Both the position numbers and the translations under genes were made by a program. The notes beneath the pieces were generated by a model that did no database searches, had not been told where the DNA came from, and saw only the letters and a program-made list of their open reading frames with translations. Below are positions 24,501 to 32,974 of a stretch of 64,000 nucleotides of DNA, piece after piece. This DNA is from Nocardia sp. MH4 (GTDB lineage Bacteria > Actinomycetota > Actinomycetes > Mycobacteriales > Mycobacteriaceae). Each line of letters begins with the position of its first letter. The stretch's first letter is position 1. Location of the stretch: positions 43,614 through 107,613 of the forward strand of contig NZ_LPNR01000118.1 of NCBI RefSeq assembly GCF_019266065.1. Direction: 5' to 3'.

Positions 24501-27500
24501 CCGGCCACGCCGGGCAGTTCGGCGGGTCTGCCGGAGACGGTCGCGCCGAACACGACGTCGGCGCGTCCGGTGAGCGCGGCCAGGATCAGTGCCCAGGTGC
24601 CCTGGACCAGGGTGTTCATCGTCAGGCCGCGGCGGCGGCCCAGCTCGGCCAGTGCCGTGGACAGCGATGCGGGCAGCGGCACCTGCCACTGCCGGAACTC
24701 GCGTGCGCGGCCGGTGTCGGTGCGCACCAGCGTGGGTCCGGCGAGTCCGGCCAGCCGCGCCGACCAGGCCGCGCGGACCGCCGCGCGGTCGCGGGTGCCG
24801 AGCCAGGCCAGGTAGTCGCGGTAGGAGGCGGGTGCGGGCAGGTCGTCGCCGTGGTAGGCGGCGAGCACCTCGCGCAGGACGATCGGGGTGGACCAGCCGT
24901 CGATCACCAGATGATGGGTGTTGAGGACCAGCCGGTGCGCGTCACCGGGCATCCGGATCAGCGTGGCGCGCAACATCGGCGACCGGTCCACCGGGAAGCG
25001 GTGCCGGGTCGCTTCGGCTTCCAGCCGGTCGGCGGCGGCTCGCGCCGTGGGCAGCGGCAACCGGGACAGATCGATCTCCCGCCACGGCATGCCCACCGCA
25101 CGCGGGACGGCCTGCACGGGCTGGTCCAAGCCCGCGTAGTGAAAGGCGGCGGCCATGGTGGGATGGCGGCCGACGACGGTGTCGAACGCGGCCGACAGCC
25201 GTGCGCCGTCCAGCGGACCGTGCAGGTCGACGCGGGCGCTCAGCGCGTAGACGTCGTCGGCTCCGTCGCGAATCGCGTGGAACAGCAGCCCTTCCTGCAA
25301 GGGGGACAGCGGCAGCAGTTCGGCCAGCGGACCGTGCGCGGTCTCGAGCGCATCGATCGTCTGCTGGGTGACGGCGAGGCCGGGGGCGTCCGACGGCGTG
25401 AGCCCGCCGGGGAACAGCACCGCGTGCGCGGCGAACGCCGCCAGCGCGCGGTCGAAGTGCCGCTGGATGTCGGCGACCTGATCCGCGCCGAGAATTCGGC
25501 TCGCCGCGGTCCACTCCACCGCCAGCCGGGCGCCACCCGGCTGCGCGGCGGGGGGTTCGTGTACGAAGACGTTGAGCGAAAGTACTTCCGTGAGCGCCTT
25601 TTCCGGCGGTTCCGTCACCGCGAACGCGTCCTGGTCGGGCAGCCGCCAGCCTGCGGTGCCCCCGCCCCCGAAGCGCCCGAGATAGTTCAGCAGCACCTCG
25701 GGTGCGCGCCGCCCGGCGAGTCGCGGCACGGTCTCCGGGTCGAGCCAGCGCAGCACGCCGTAGCCCACACCGTTGCCGGGGACGGCCCGCTTGGCCTCTT
25801 TGACCGCGCGCAGCAGCCGTCCGGCCGCCGCGCCGCCTGCCAGGGCGTCGGCCAGCCCGTCCGGGTCGTCGATCCCGGTGGCGGGTGTCCACACCGGGAA
25901 CTCGGTGGTGAACCAGCCGATGGTGCCGGCGACATCGGTATCGGCACGCGGGGCTTCGCGCCCGTGTCCCTCGACCGTGACGGGCCTGCCGGACTCGAGC
26001 GCTTCGCCTCGCTCGTGCCGCCGGGCGTTGAGTGCCAGCACGAGCGCGGCGAGCAGCACGTCGTCGGTCTTGGCCCGATAGGCGCTGGGCAGCGTGGTCA
26101 GCAGCGCCTCGGAGACCTCGGCAGCGGCGAAAGTTCTCGTCCGCTGGGCGCTCTCGACGCGGTCCACCGTGTGGTCGAGCGCGCGTTCGCCCAATGTCGC
26201 GACGGTGTCGTCACCGAGCGCGCGCTCCCAGTGCGCCAGTTCCGGGCGGTGCGCGCCCACGGCGCCGGACTCGGCGAGCAATGTGGCGTAGCGCCGCCAC
26301 GAACTGCCCTTCGCCGACATCCGCGCCGGACGGTCCTCGCGCGCCGCCGCACACGCCTCGTACAGTTCGGGCACCAGAATGCGCCACGAAACCCCGTCCA
26401 CCACCAGGTGGTTGGCGACCAGTACCAGCCGGTCGGCGGTTCCCGGCGCGGTGCGCACCACCGCGGCGCGGATCTCGACACCGGCGGCGGGATCGAGTTC
26501 CTCCGACAGTGTGGTCGCCACCGACTCGACCAGCGCGTCCACGTCGCTGCGCGGTGTCGCGGCCTTCGCGCCTGCGGGGTGGAGCCGGTCATAGAACAGC
26601 TCGCTGACCAGATCCGATGCGCGGACAGTGCCGACACCGGCGACCTCGAGCCGGTCCGATTCGCCGAGGATCAGGCGTAGGGCGTCGTGGCGGTCGAGCA
26701 GGGCCTGGAGGCCGGCGGTCAGGTGGTCGAGGGTGAGGTCCTCGAGCAGAGTCAGGGCGGTCCACTGGGCGTAGCCGGCCACCGCGGCGCGATCGGGGTT
26801 CGCCGCGAGCAGCGCGGCCACCACAGGGGTGATCGGAACGGGGCCGGTCGCCTCGTCCGGGACCGAGGCGTCGGCGTGCTGGTCGCTCACCTGGGCCGTG
26901 GCGGCGATCGTGGCCAGATCACGCTGGGCCAGCAGTGTTTTCGGCGGGACTGCCCAGCCGAGGGCGCGCAGCCGACTGCTCACGCCGATCGCGGTGATGC
27001 TGTCGCCGCCGAGCCCGAAGAAGTCGTCGGTGGCGTTGACCTGGGCCATGCCGAGCACCTCGGCCACCGCGCCGCACAGCGCCCGCTCCTGCTCGGTGCG
27101 GGCCGGCCGCCCGGTGGAGGTCAACTGGGGCGCGGGCAGCGCCGCGCGATCGAGCTTGCCGTTCACGGTGGTGGGCAGGGCGTCGAGCACCACGAGCGCC
27201 GAGGGCACCAGATGGTCGGGGACCAGGGTGGTGAGCCGGTGCCGCAGCTGATCGCCGTCGAGCGCGCGCCCGGCCTCGGGGACCAGGTAGCCCACCAGCC
27301 GCGTGCTGTCGCCGGACGTGCGCACGGTGGCGGCCGCGGCGGCCACGCCGGGCAGCGCGCCGAGCGCGGCCTCGACCTCGCCCAGTTCCACGCGGTAGCC
27401 ACGGACCTTGATCTGCGCGTCGGCACGGCCGAGATAGTCGTAGCCGCGGCCGGGGAGCCAGCGCGCCCGGTCGCCGGTGCGGTACATGCGCTCGCCGGTC

Positions 27501-30106
27501 ACGAACGGATCGGCGACGAACCGCTCCGCCGTCACCTCGACCCGGCCGAGATAGCCGCGCGCCAATTGCGGCCCCGCCACATACAACTCGCCGATCTCGC
27601 CGTCGGGGACCAGGTGCAGCGCACCGTCGAGCAGATAGGCGCGGGTGCCGTCGAGCGGCCCGCCGACATGCGGCAGCGCGCCGGTCACCGGGGCACTGAG
27701 CGCGTCGACCGTGGCCTCGGTCGGCCCGTACATGTTGCGGGCGGCCACCCCCGAGGCGACGATGACCGACCACAGCGCGGGCGGGGTCGCCTCGCCGCCG
27801 AGCAGCAGCAGCCCGGGACGGTGCGCGCCGGCGAGCAGCCCGTTGTCGATCAGGGCGGTCGCCATCGACGGGGTGGTGTCGACGACGTCGATGCGATCGG
27901 TGCCGAACGCGGCGACCTGCGCGGCCGCGTCCTTCTGGATCTCGGTGTCGTACAGGTGCACTCGGTGTCCGCACCACAGCCACAACAGCTGGTCCAGCGC
28001 CGCGTCGAAGGCGAACGAGTAGGTGTGCGCGACGTGCAGCCGGCGCCCGCCCGCGCGTTGGGCGGCCTCGGCGTAGACGGTCGACCGATGGTGGTGCAGC
28101 AGCTGGGCCATCGCACCGCAGGAGGTCTGCACGCCCTTGGGCTTGCCGGTGGACCCCGAGGTGTACACGACGTAGGCCAGATGCGCGGGCGAGCGCGGCG
28201 CGGCGAGCTCCGCGGTGGTCAGCGGACCGTCGGCGAGCCCGGCGACGGCCTCGCGAATGCCGCTGTCCGAGAGCTGGATCAGACCACACACGGCGTCGTG
28301 GGTCGCTCGTTCGGCCGATGCCGCGTCGGTGATCGGGAGCGGGGCGTCGGACCGATCGGCGAACACCGTCGTCGCGACCGCGTCGTCGGTCAGGATCAGC
28401 ACCGGCGCGGCGTCGTCGACGATGTCGGCGAGGCGCTGCGCGGGGTGCCCGATGTCGAGGACCAGGTAGGCCGCGCCCGCGTGCCGGACCGCGAGCAGCG
28501 CGACGACCAGGTCCACGGTGCGCGGGAGCGCGATCCCGACGATGTCCTCGGGGCCGACGCCGAGGCTGCGCAGGTATCGGGCCAGCCGGTGCACGCGGGC
28601 GCCCAGGTCGGCGGCGGTGAGCCGGTGGGCGCCGGCGACGAGCACGATGTCGTCTCCGCGTGCCGCGACCATGCTGTCGAAGACCTCCACCGCGTCCACC
28701 GCGCGGCCGGGCAGCGCGGCGCCGGCACGCTCGACAGCGATGCCGTCGCTGATCTCGTTCCGGTACAGGGTGATCGCGCCGATCGGGGTGTCCGCTCCGT
28801 CGACCAGTGCGGTGATCAGCGTGACCAGCGCGGCCATCCGCCGCCGGGCCGTGGTGGCGTCGAGCGAGCGGGCGTCGACCTCGAAGCCGAGCTGGATCCG
28901 GTCCTCCGACAGCGGGGTGACGGTCAGGCCCAGGTCCTCCGGCGGGCCTCCGGCGACATTGCGCAAGGTGCCGGTGGCGCCGTCGAAGTCGAGCGCGAAG
29001 TCGAACGCCTTGAGGTTGATGCCGATGCCGTGCAGCAGCGCGCCGGTCTGGGCGCCGCCGAATTCGCGAGCCAGGTCCTCACCGCGGAACCGCTGGTGCG
29101 CGCGCATCTCCCGCAGCGCGTCGGCCACCCGCTTGCCCAGGTCGCCTAGGCGATCCTGGCTGGATACCGCGATCCGCAGCGGCAGTACGTTGACCGCCAT
29201 GGACGGGGTGGTGAGGGCGTTCTTGCCGACCCGCGCCATCACCGGCAGGGCGATGACGACATCGGTCTCGCCGAGCAGCCGGTGCACGAACCCGACGTAG
29301 CCGGCGACGAGCACATCGGCCCAGGTGATACCGGCGGCGGTGGCCGCCTCCTTGATGCGGGCCACCAGGTCGGCGTCGAGGACGGCGCGGGCCTGGTGGG
29401 TCCGCTCGACCACGCCCTCGGGCGCGCGGCCGCGACCGTCCAGCGGCGGCAGCGGGGTCAGCCGGTCGCGCCAGTAGTCGCGATCGTGCTGATGTGCCTG
29501 GCTCGCCCGGTATTCCAGGTCCTCGGCCACCAGCGTCTCGATCGAGCCCCACCGCAGGCGCGGCACGTCACCGCCGCGACGCAGCGCGGTGTAGTGGGCG
29601 GCGACCCGGCGCGAGACCATGGCCGCGCTGTAGCCGTCGATGATCAGGTGGTGGTAGAGCTGGATGCACCACACCTCGGTGTCGGTGAGGCGCAGCAGCG
29701 TGTAGGTGTAGAGCTGCCGGTCGACCATGGCGCGGCAATAGGTGGCGGAGCGTTCGCGTTCGGCCGCGACCAGCCGGTGCGCGGCCGCGATCGGGTCGGC
29801 CTCGCCACGCAGGTCGACGAGTGGACGCAGTTCGGGTTCGTGCTCGGTGATCCGCTGGCGCGGGCCGTCCGGGGTGTCGGCGAATCGCAGTCGCATGGTG
29901 TCGGTTTCGGCGATGGTGCGGCGAATCGCGGTGTCCAGCGCAGCGACATCGAGTGGCTCGGGTCCGGCGATCTCGAGTACCTCGCCGACCAGGTAGCTGA
30001 GCGAGTCGGGATCCAGGCGCTGGGCGTTCCAGATGCCCAGTTGCGCTCCGGTGAGCGGTAATCCGGGAGTTTCGGCGCTTACGTCGTCCCGTTCCACCGA
30101 GCTCAC
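21506..30106 (-). CDS. Catecholate siderophore NRPS, C-A-PCP-E-C-A-PCP-TE
   Basis: 2866-aa dimodular synthetase, complete. Domain order by residue: condensation (15-440, HHLIIDG at 152), A (465-990, YTSGSTG near 646), PCP (GGDS near 1035), epimerization (1070-1520, NHLVVDGVSW near 1237), condensation accepting a D-residue (1590-2010, HHLVIDGW near 1730), A (2020-2515, FTSGSTG near 2175), PCP (GGHS near 2570), thioesterase (2610-2866, GYSLGG near 2713). The same order occurs in vanchrobactin (VabF) and chrysobactin (CbsF) synthetases, which build DHB-D-Arg-Ser and DHB-D-Lys-Ser. Hand-aligned specificity residues of module 1 are D-A-D-D-L-G-M-V-D; two acidic residues at positions 239 and 278 suggest a basic amino acid. 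Module 2 reads D-A-L-W-L-G-F-I-G, not assignable. The first condensation domain should take DHB from the aryl carrier protein. An iron box lies about 80 bp upstream. Confidence 0.95.
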   Translation of the reverse strand: MSSVERDDVSAETPGLPLTGAQLGIWNAQRLDPDSLSYLVGEVLEIAGPEPLDVAALDTAIRRTIAETDTMRLRFADTPDGPRQRITEHEPELRPLVDLRGEADPIAAAHRLVAAERERSATYCRAMVDRQLYTYTLLRLTDTEVWCIQLYHHLIIDGYSAAMVSRRVAAHYTALRRGGDVPRLRWGSIETLVAEDLEYRASQAHQHDRDYWRDRLTPLPPLDGRGRAPEGVVERTHQARAVLDADLVARIKEAATAAGITWADVLVAGYVGFVHRLLGETDVVIALPVMARVGKNALTTPSMAVNVLPLRIAVSSQDRLGDLGKRVADALREMRAHQRFRGEDLAREFGGAQTGALLHGIGINLKAFDFALDFDGATGTLRNVAGGPPEDLGLTVTPLSEDRIQLGFEVDARSLDATTARRRMAALVTLITALVDGADTPIGAITLYRNEISDGIAVERAGAALPGRAVDAVEVFDSMVAARGDDIVLVAGAHRLTAADLGARVHRLARYLRSLGVGPEDIVGIALPRTVDLVVALLAVRHAGAAYLVLDIGHPAQRLADIVDDAAPVLILTDDAVATTVFADRSDAPLPITDAASAERATHDAVCGLIQLSDSGIREAVAGLADGPLTTAELAAPRSPAHLAYVVYTSGSTGKPKGVQTSCGAMAQLLHHHRSTVYAEAAQRAGGRRLHVAHTYSFAFDAALDQLLWLWCGHRVHLYDTEIQKDAAAQVAAFGTDRIDVVDTTPSMATALIDNGLLAGAHRPGLLLLGGEATPPALWSVIVASGVAARNMYGPTEATVDALSAPVTGALPHVGGPLDGTRAYLLDGALHLVPDGEIGELYVAGPQLARGYLGRVEVTAERFVADPFVTGERMYRTGDRARWLPGRGYDYLGRADAQIKVRGYRVELGEVEAALGALPGVAAAAATVRTSGDSTRLVGYLVPEAGRALDGDQLRHRLTTLVPDHLVPSALVVLDALPTTVNGKLDRAALPAPQLTSTGRPARTEQERALCGAVAEVLGMAQVNATDDFFGLGGDSITAIGVSSRLRALGWAVPPKTLLAQRDLATIAATAQVSDQHADASVPDEATGPVPITPVVAALLAANPDRAAVAGYAQWTALTLLEDLTLDHLTAGLQALLDRHDALRLILGESDRLEVAGVGTVRASDLVSELFYDRLHPAGAKAATPRSDVDALVESVATTLSEELDPAAGVEIRAAVVRTAPGTADRLVLVANHLVVDGVSWRILVPELYEACAAAREDRPARMSAKGSSWRRYATLLAESGAVGAHRPELAHWERALGDDTVATLGERALDHTVDRVESAQRTRTFAAAEVSEALLTTLPSAYRAKTDDVLLAALVLALNARRHERGEALESGRPVTVEGHGREAPRADTDVAGTIGWFTTEFPVWTPATGIDDPDGLADALAGGAAAGRLLRAVKEAKRAVPGNGVGYGVLRWLDPETVPRLAGRRAPEVLLNYLGRFGGGGTAGWRLPDQDAFAVTEPPEKALTEVLSLNVFVHEPPAAQPGGARLAVEWTAASRILGADQVADIQRHFDRALAAFAAHAVLFPGGLTPSDAPGLAVTQQTIDALETAHGPLAELLPLSPLQEGLLFHAIRDGADDVYALSARVDLHGPLDGARLSAAFDTVVGRHPTMAAAFHYAGLDQPVQAVPRAVGMPWREIDLSRLPLPTARAAADRLEAEATRHRFPVDRSPMLRATLIRMPGDAHRLVLNTHHLVIDGWSTPIVLREVLAAYHGDDLPAPASYRDYLAWLGTRDRAAVRAAWSARLAGLAGPTLVRTDTGRAREFRQWQVPLPASLSTALAELGRRRGLTMNTLVQGTWALILAALTGRADVVFGATVSGRPAELPGVAGIVGLFANTVPVRCAVDPERALLAQLAELQDNQFAMQEFDYAGLAEIERIAGLGTLFDTLVAFENFPDSGAGQPESHELRRGEFHNHGNTHYPLTLIAPPGDQLTLVIWYDRAAVHDSTLARIAERITEILTAVIADTDLRPAMFLAPLTPVPVATASTAAVAQPTGEQPVPHGDTLAVWGTPVDPAAPAITAQDVTLDYGEFDARVNRLARWLVSRGVGPETVVAVAMPRSIDSVVTAHAICRAGGVYLPVDPEQPAQRVEQILATAAPAMVLRSLDQADSSGFADAALTDADRRAPLRPANTACLLFTSGSTGVPKGVSLSHASIISTFEWLHRERRFGPGDTMLYRTPPIFDASLLEMFLPLCVGARIVLARPGGHSDPYYQARLMSTERVTAMWMTTSLLTVLAEEADLSGCTDLRCVLTGGEVLPPATAQRMRALTGTAVYNFYGPTEAAIGFTFHQTVDADTTSVPVGAPADPIRILDDRLRPVPEGTVGELYLTGVRLARGYLARPDLSAAAFVADPYGTGERMYRTGDLVRRNPRGELEYVGRTDSQVKLRGQRVELGDIESALLTCAGVAHAVVLLREDTPGDQRLVAYLIAESGTVLDTDAVREQLRTALPAYMIPAAFLVLDHIPRTATEKIARQELPAPESVRPGAAPAHTPATATTPAPTEPGLLDAIRQAMAAVLSIDEVGADDDFFDQGGHSLLAVRLIGRLTRADLPAVLDDVFSAPTPRALAARIGAVDPTAARPANGLASLGSRLDPVLELRAEGSAPPLFCIHQIGGTAWKYAPLARLLRADRPIIGVQMPQLTEPNRRTPTLDDLARFYLDAVRRIQPRGPYHLLGYSLGGNLAHAMAAILEDEGEQVGFVGLLDSHPLSNLTDRAAATLADPSGMDALLPEIAEYAPELAEVVRNAATELLRMVTESASPRYRGPMALYCADNGLEPERVHAQLTGWQAAGAHLVVRRLPYTHNEIAMPTGWTEVAALLDVDPAIRT

Positions 30107-30186
30107 AACGACTCCTTCATCAACGTTCTCGACCCCCGCGCGCAGGTGGTCCCGGCCGGCGAAGAGCGCAGCGGGACGCGGCGAAG

Positions 30187-30205
30187 GTAGGTTAGCCTAA
30201 GTTTA
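30187..30205 (-). promoter_or_regulatory. IdeR/DmdR-type iron box upstream of the siderophore NRPS
   Basis: GTAGGTTAGCCTAAGTTTA matches the 19-bp iron-box consensus TTAGGTTAGSCTWACCTWA at 16 positions. It lies 81 bp before the NRPS start and should repress the NRPS-lipoprotein operon when iron is sufficient. The minus strand contains TAGGCT, usable as a -10. Confidence 0.85.
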
Positions 30206-30223
30206 TTTCGAATGGCGGAATGT

Positions 30224-30267
30224 GGCCCGCGTCACCGCATCCGGCGCGGTACCGATGACGCGGGGCC
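30224..30267 (-). terminator. Probable terminator of the entA-entC-entB operon
   Basis: Inverted repeat (30256-30267 with 30224-30234, one bulged base) starting four bases after the entB stop on the minus strand, with a 21-base loop that can form a small inner stem. It would separate entACB transcription from the downstream iron-box promoter of the NRPS gene. Confidence 0.5.
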
Positions 30268-30270
30268 TGG

Positions 30271-30927
30271 TCAGGCGTCTGCTTCGATCCGGGCCGGATC
30301 GAGGTGACGCAGCAGCTCCGCGGTGCCGGTGACCGCCCCGCATCGCCGCGCGACGTAGTTGAGCGCCATCACGTGCTCGTCGCGGCTGAAGTCCGCGGTC
30401 GCGTCGTGGACGAGGAACGGGCGCACGTCGCTCATGAAGGCCTCGGCGGCACTGAGCATGCAGCCCATGTGGGTGTAGACGCCGGTGACCAGGAGCTGAT
30501 CGCGCTGGTAGTAGCCGAGCAGCTCGCGCAGGTCGGTGCGCTGGAACGCCGAATACCGCCACTTGGTCACCTGGATGTCCTGCGGTTCCGGGGCGATGGC
30601 ATTGATGACGTGGGTGTCGGCCCCCTCGGCCATGCCGCTGCCCCAGAAGTCGGCGAGGATGCCACGCCGGGAGGGATGCTGGTTGCCGGGTTGCATCGTG
30701 TAGATCACCGGGATGCCCAGCTCGTGGCAACGGTCGCGCAGCAGGGCGATGTTGGCGATCAGGGTGCGGGCGGGATCGCGGTGCACGTCGTAGGCGTCGA
30801 GGAAATACTGCTGCATGTCGTGGATCAGCAGCGCGCAGCGCCCGGGCTCGGCGGTCCAGTCGACCTGGCCGGCGGGGACCTCGTCGGCGCCCGGCATCGG
30901 ATAGGGCGCGATCGGGGGGATAGGCAT
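30271..30927 (-). CDS. entB: Isochorismatase (free-standing, no carrier domain)
   Basis: 218-aa cytoplasmic hydrolase converting isochorismate to 2,3-dihydro-2,3-dihydroxybenzoate plus pyruvate. Family signatures include ALLIHDMQQYF (Asp37), VTKWRYSAF and GVYTHMGCM. Unlike Escherichia coli EntB it ends after the isochorismatase domain. The aryl carrier protein is instead a separate gene at 34731-34946. The start at 30927 (MPIPPIAPYPMPG) fits the family N-terminus. It lies 29 bp after entC in the entA-entC-entB operon. Confidence 0.95.
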   Translation of the reverse strand: MPIPPIAPYPMPGADEVPAGQVDWTAEPGRCALLIHDMQQYFLDAYDVHRDPARTLIANIALLRDRCHELGIPVIYTMQPGNQHPSRRGILADFWGSGMAEGADTHVINAIAPEPQDIQVTKWRYSAFQRTDLRELLGYYQRDQLLVTGVYTHMGCMLSAAEAFMSDVRPFLVHDATADFSRDEHVMALNYVARRCGAVTGTAELLRHLDPARIEADA

Positions 30928-30956
30928 AGCGGTCTCTCGTTCGGGGGAAGTCGGCC

Positions 30957-32105
30957 TCAGCCGACGGTGACGGGCAGATCCGCGATACCGAGCGGACCGA
31001 GGATGCGCTGGAACTTGCCGGTGGTCTCGGCCAGTTCGGCGGCCGGATCGGATTCGGCGACGATGCCGCCGCCCGCGTGCGCGAGCAGCGTGGTGCCGTC
31101 GGCGGACAGCTCGGCGCAGCGGATGCTCACCATCCACTCACCGTTGCCGTCGGCATCGCACCAGCCGACCGCGCCCGCGTAGAAGCCACGCTCGCCCTCG
31201 AGTTCGGCGATGAGCCGCGCGGCCGCGCCGGTGGGCGTGCCGCAGATCGCGGGGGTGGGGTGCAGGGCCGCCGCCAGCTCGAGCGCGGAGGGACCGGCCG
31301 GCGGGACCGTCGCCGAGATCGGCGTACCGAGGTGCCACATGGCGGGGGTCTGGGTGAGTTCCGGTGCGGGCGTGCGCACTTCGGCGCAGCGGTCGCTGAG
31401 CACGGCCGAGACCTGATCGACGACGTAGCGGTGCTCGGTGTGGTCCTTGGCCGAGGCCAGCAGCGCGTCGGCGGCGGCCCGATCGGCCGCGGCGTCGTCG
31501 GCCACCCGGCGCGCGGAACCGGCCAGCGGATGACTCAGCACCTGGTGGCCGCTGCGGCGGGCCAGGATCTCCGGGCTGGAACCGACGAGATGGCGGCCGA
31601 GATAGCGGCCGCCGGCGGCGGAGAGGTCGACCAGGAAGCCGTTGGACTGCGGATCCGAGCCCACCATCAGGTCCAGGATGTCGTGCGGGCGGACGGGTCG
31701 CGCCGACACCGCGCGAATAGCCCTGGCCAGCACCACCTTCCGGATCGGATGTGCCGGATCGCCGAGGAGCTCGACGGCGCGGGCGACCCGCCGCTGATGT
31801 TCCTCCGGATCGGGCACTGCGGCATCGATCTCGAAGTGGGGGACCGAGGTGCGCGGGTCCGGCGTGTGCGGTGCCTCGACGACGCGCACCGACTCCGGCG
31901 CCCACAGCGCCGTGGGTGCGCCGGGGGTGAACGGCAGGGCGCCCACGATATGGCTGATCCGCCCACTGCGCAGGGCGGTGACCGCGTCGTGCGCCGAACG
32001 GAAGATCGTCGCGCCCCCGGACGCGGACACGGTCCGCCGTGGACGGGACAGCACGAAAGCGGGGTCTGAACTGTCGGTACTGATGGTGATCACCCTTTCG
32101 GTCAC
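30957..32105 (-). CDS. entC: Isochorismate synthase
   Basis: 382-aa chorismate-utilising enzyme making isochorismate, the first committed step to DHB. Conserved blocks are KVVLARAIR, LVGSSPEIL, HPTPAICGTP, GFYAGAVGW, the EWMVSIRCAEL stretch and HAGGGIVAESDP near the C-terminus, the usual metal and substrate pocket. Length suits DhbC/EntC. The start is a GTG at 32105 whose codon overlaps the entA stop (GTGA, 32102-32105), giving translational coupling. Confidence 0.95.
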   Translation of the reverse strand: MTERVITISTDSSDPAFVLSRPRRTVSASGGATIFRSAHDAVTALRSGRISHIVGALPFTPGAPTALWAPESVRVVEAPHTPDPRTSVPHFEIDAAVPDPEEHQRRVARAVELLGDPAHPIRKVVLARAIRAVSARPVRPHDILDLMVGSDPQSNGFLVDLSAAGGRYLGRHLVGSSPEILARRSGHQVLSHPLAGSARRVADDAAADRAAADALLASAKDHTEHRYVVDQVSAVLSDRCAEVRTPAPELTQTPAMWHLGTPISATVPPAGPSALELAAALHPTPAICGTPTGAAARLIAELEGERGFYAGAVGWCDADGNGEWMVSIRCAELSADGTTLLAHAGGGIVAESDPAAELAETTGKFQRILGPLGIADLPVTVG

Positions 32106-32944
32106 ATGTCGAGCGTTGCGCCACCGTCGACCCGCAGGTCGTGCATGGTGATGTGGCGGGCGCCCTCGGACGCCAGGAAGTGGACGGTTTCGGCGATATC
32201 CGCGGGAGCGGCGATGCGGCGCAACGGGATACCCAGCCGGTAGACGGTCGGGTCGCCGTCGAGCAGCGCGGTCTCGGCGGCCGCGTCGATCCGATCGCCG
32301 CCGAACATCTCGCGCAGCATGGCGGTGTCGGTGGAGCCGGGGGAGACGAGATTGACCCGCACGCCCAGCGGGGCGACCTGGAGGGCCAGGGCTTTCGTGT
32401 AGGCCGTCGCGGCGGCCTTCGCCGCGCCGTAGGCGGCCATGTTCACCCGGGGCATGGCGGCGGCGTTGGAGGAGACCACGACGATCGAGCCGCGCCCGGC
32501 CGCGACCATCTCGGTGGCGGCGCGCTGGGTGACCAGCATGGTGGCGGTGGCGTTGACGGTCAGGCAGCGGGTCCACTCGGCGGCGTCGAGTTCGAGCGCG
32601 TTGCCGCCGACCATGACTCCCGCCGCGTGCACGACCACGTCGGCGGGCCCGTGCGCGGCGCCGAATCGGTCGAACGCGGTCCGCACGGCCTCGGCATCGC
32701 AGACATCGACTTCGACGCCGTGCACGGATTCGGCCGCGTCCCAAGCTTTGTCACGCCCACCCGCGACGGCGCGGTCGACGGCGCGCTGGGCGAGGTCGGC
32801 GGCGACGGCGTGCACCGCGCTCTCGCGGTCCCACAGCGACAGCACTCGCGCCTCGGCGGCGAACCTGGCGGCGATCGCGGCGCCGATCCCCCCGGCCGCG
32901 CCGGTCACGACAACGGTCTGCCCCGTGGAATAGCCCTTAGACAT
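32102..32944 (-). CDS. entA: 2,3-dihydro-2,3-dihydroxybenzoate dehydrogenase (SDR)
   Basis: 280-aa short-chain dehydrogenase oxidising the EntB product to 2,3-dihydroxybenzoate with NAD+. The TGAAGGIG cofactor motif is at residues 14-21. The catalytic set is Ser158/159, Tyr172 and Lys176 (AYGAAKAA), and the C-terminus VDGGATLDM is typical. Assignment as EntA rather than a generic SDR rests on the entC, entB and entE neighbours. The ATG at 32944 directly abuts the iron box. TAGGCT sits six bases before the ATG, so the mRNA is probably leaderless. Confidence 0.92.
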   Translation of the reverse strand: MSKGYSTGQTVVVTGAAGGIGAAIAARFAAEARVLSLWDRESAVHAVAADLAQRAVDRAVAGGRDKAWDAAESVHGVEVDVCDAEAVRTAFDRFGAAHGPADVVVHAAGVMVGGNALELDAAEWTRCLTVNATATMLVTQRAATEMVAAGRGSIVVVSSNAAAMPRVNMAAYGAAKAAATAYTKALALQVAPLGVRVNLVSPGSTDTAMLREMFGGDRIDAAAETALLDGDPTVYRLGIPLRRIAAPADIAETVHFLASEGARHITMHDLRVDGGATLDM

Positions 32945-32962
32945 GAGGTTAGCCTAACCTGA
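32944..32962. promoter_or_regulatory. Shared iron box of the divergent entA and entE promoters
   Basis: TGAGGTTAGCCTAACCTGA, 17 of 19 matches to the iron-box consensus and close to a perfect palindrome. It contains a -10-like TAGGCT on the minus strand (six bases before the entA ATG) and TAGCCT on the plus strand. One regulator dimer pair bound here would therefore cover both core promoters. Confidence 0.92.
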
Positions 32963-32974
32963 ATCGGACGCCGG

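Noticed and set aside
26360..26430. Epimerization domain of the siderophore NRPS read as inactive because the motif is NHLVVDG instead of HHLVVDG
   Set aside because: The second His, taken as the catalytic one, and the Asp are present, and the other E-domain blocks (GWFTTEFPV, LLNYLGRF) are intact.
30957..32744. Isochorismate synthase extended upstream to 595 residues
   Set aside because: The added N-terminus runs antiparallel in frame through entA and is Arg-rich; the GTG at 32105 in a GTGA overlap gives the normal length.
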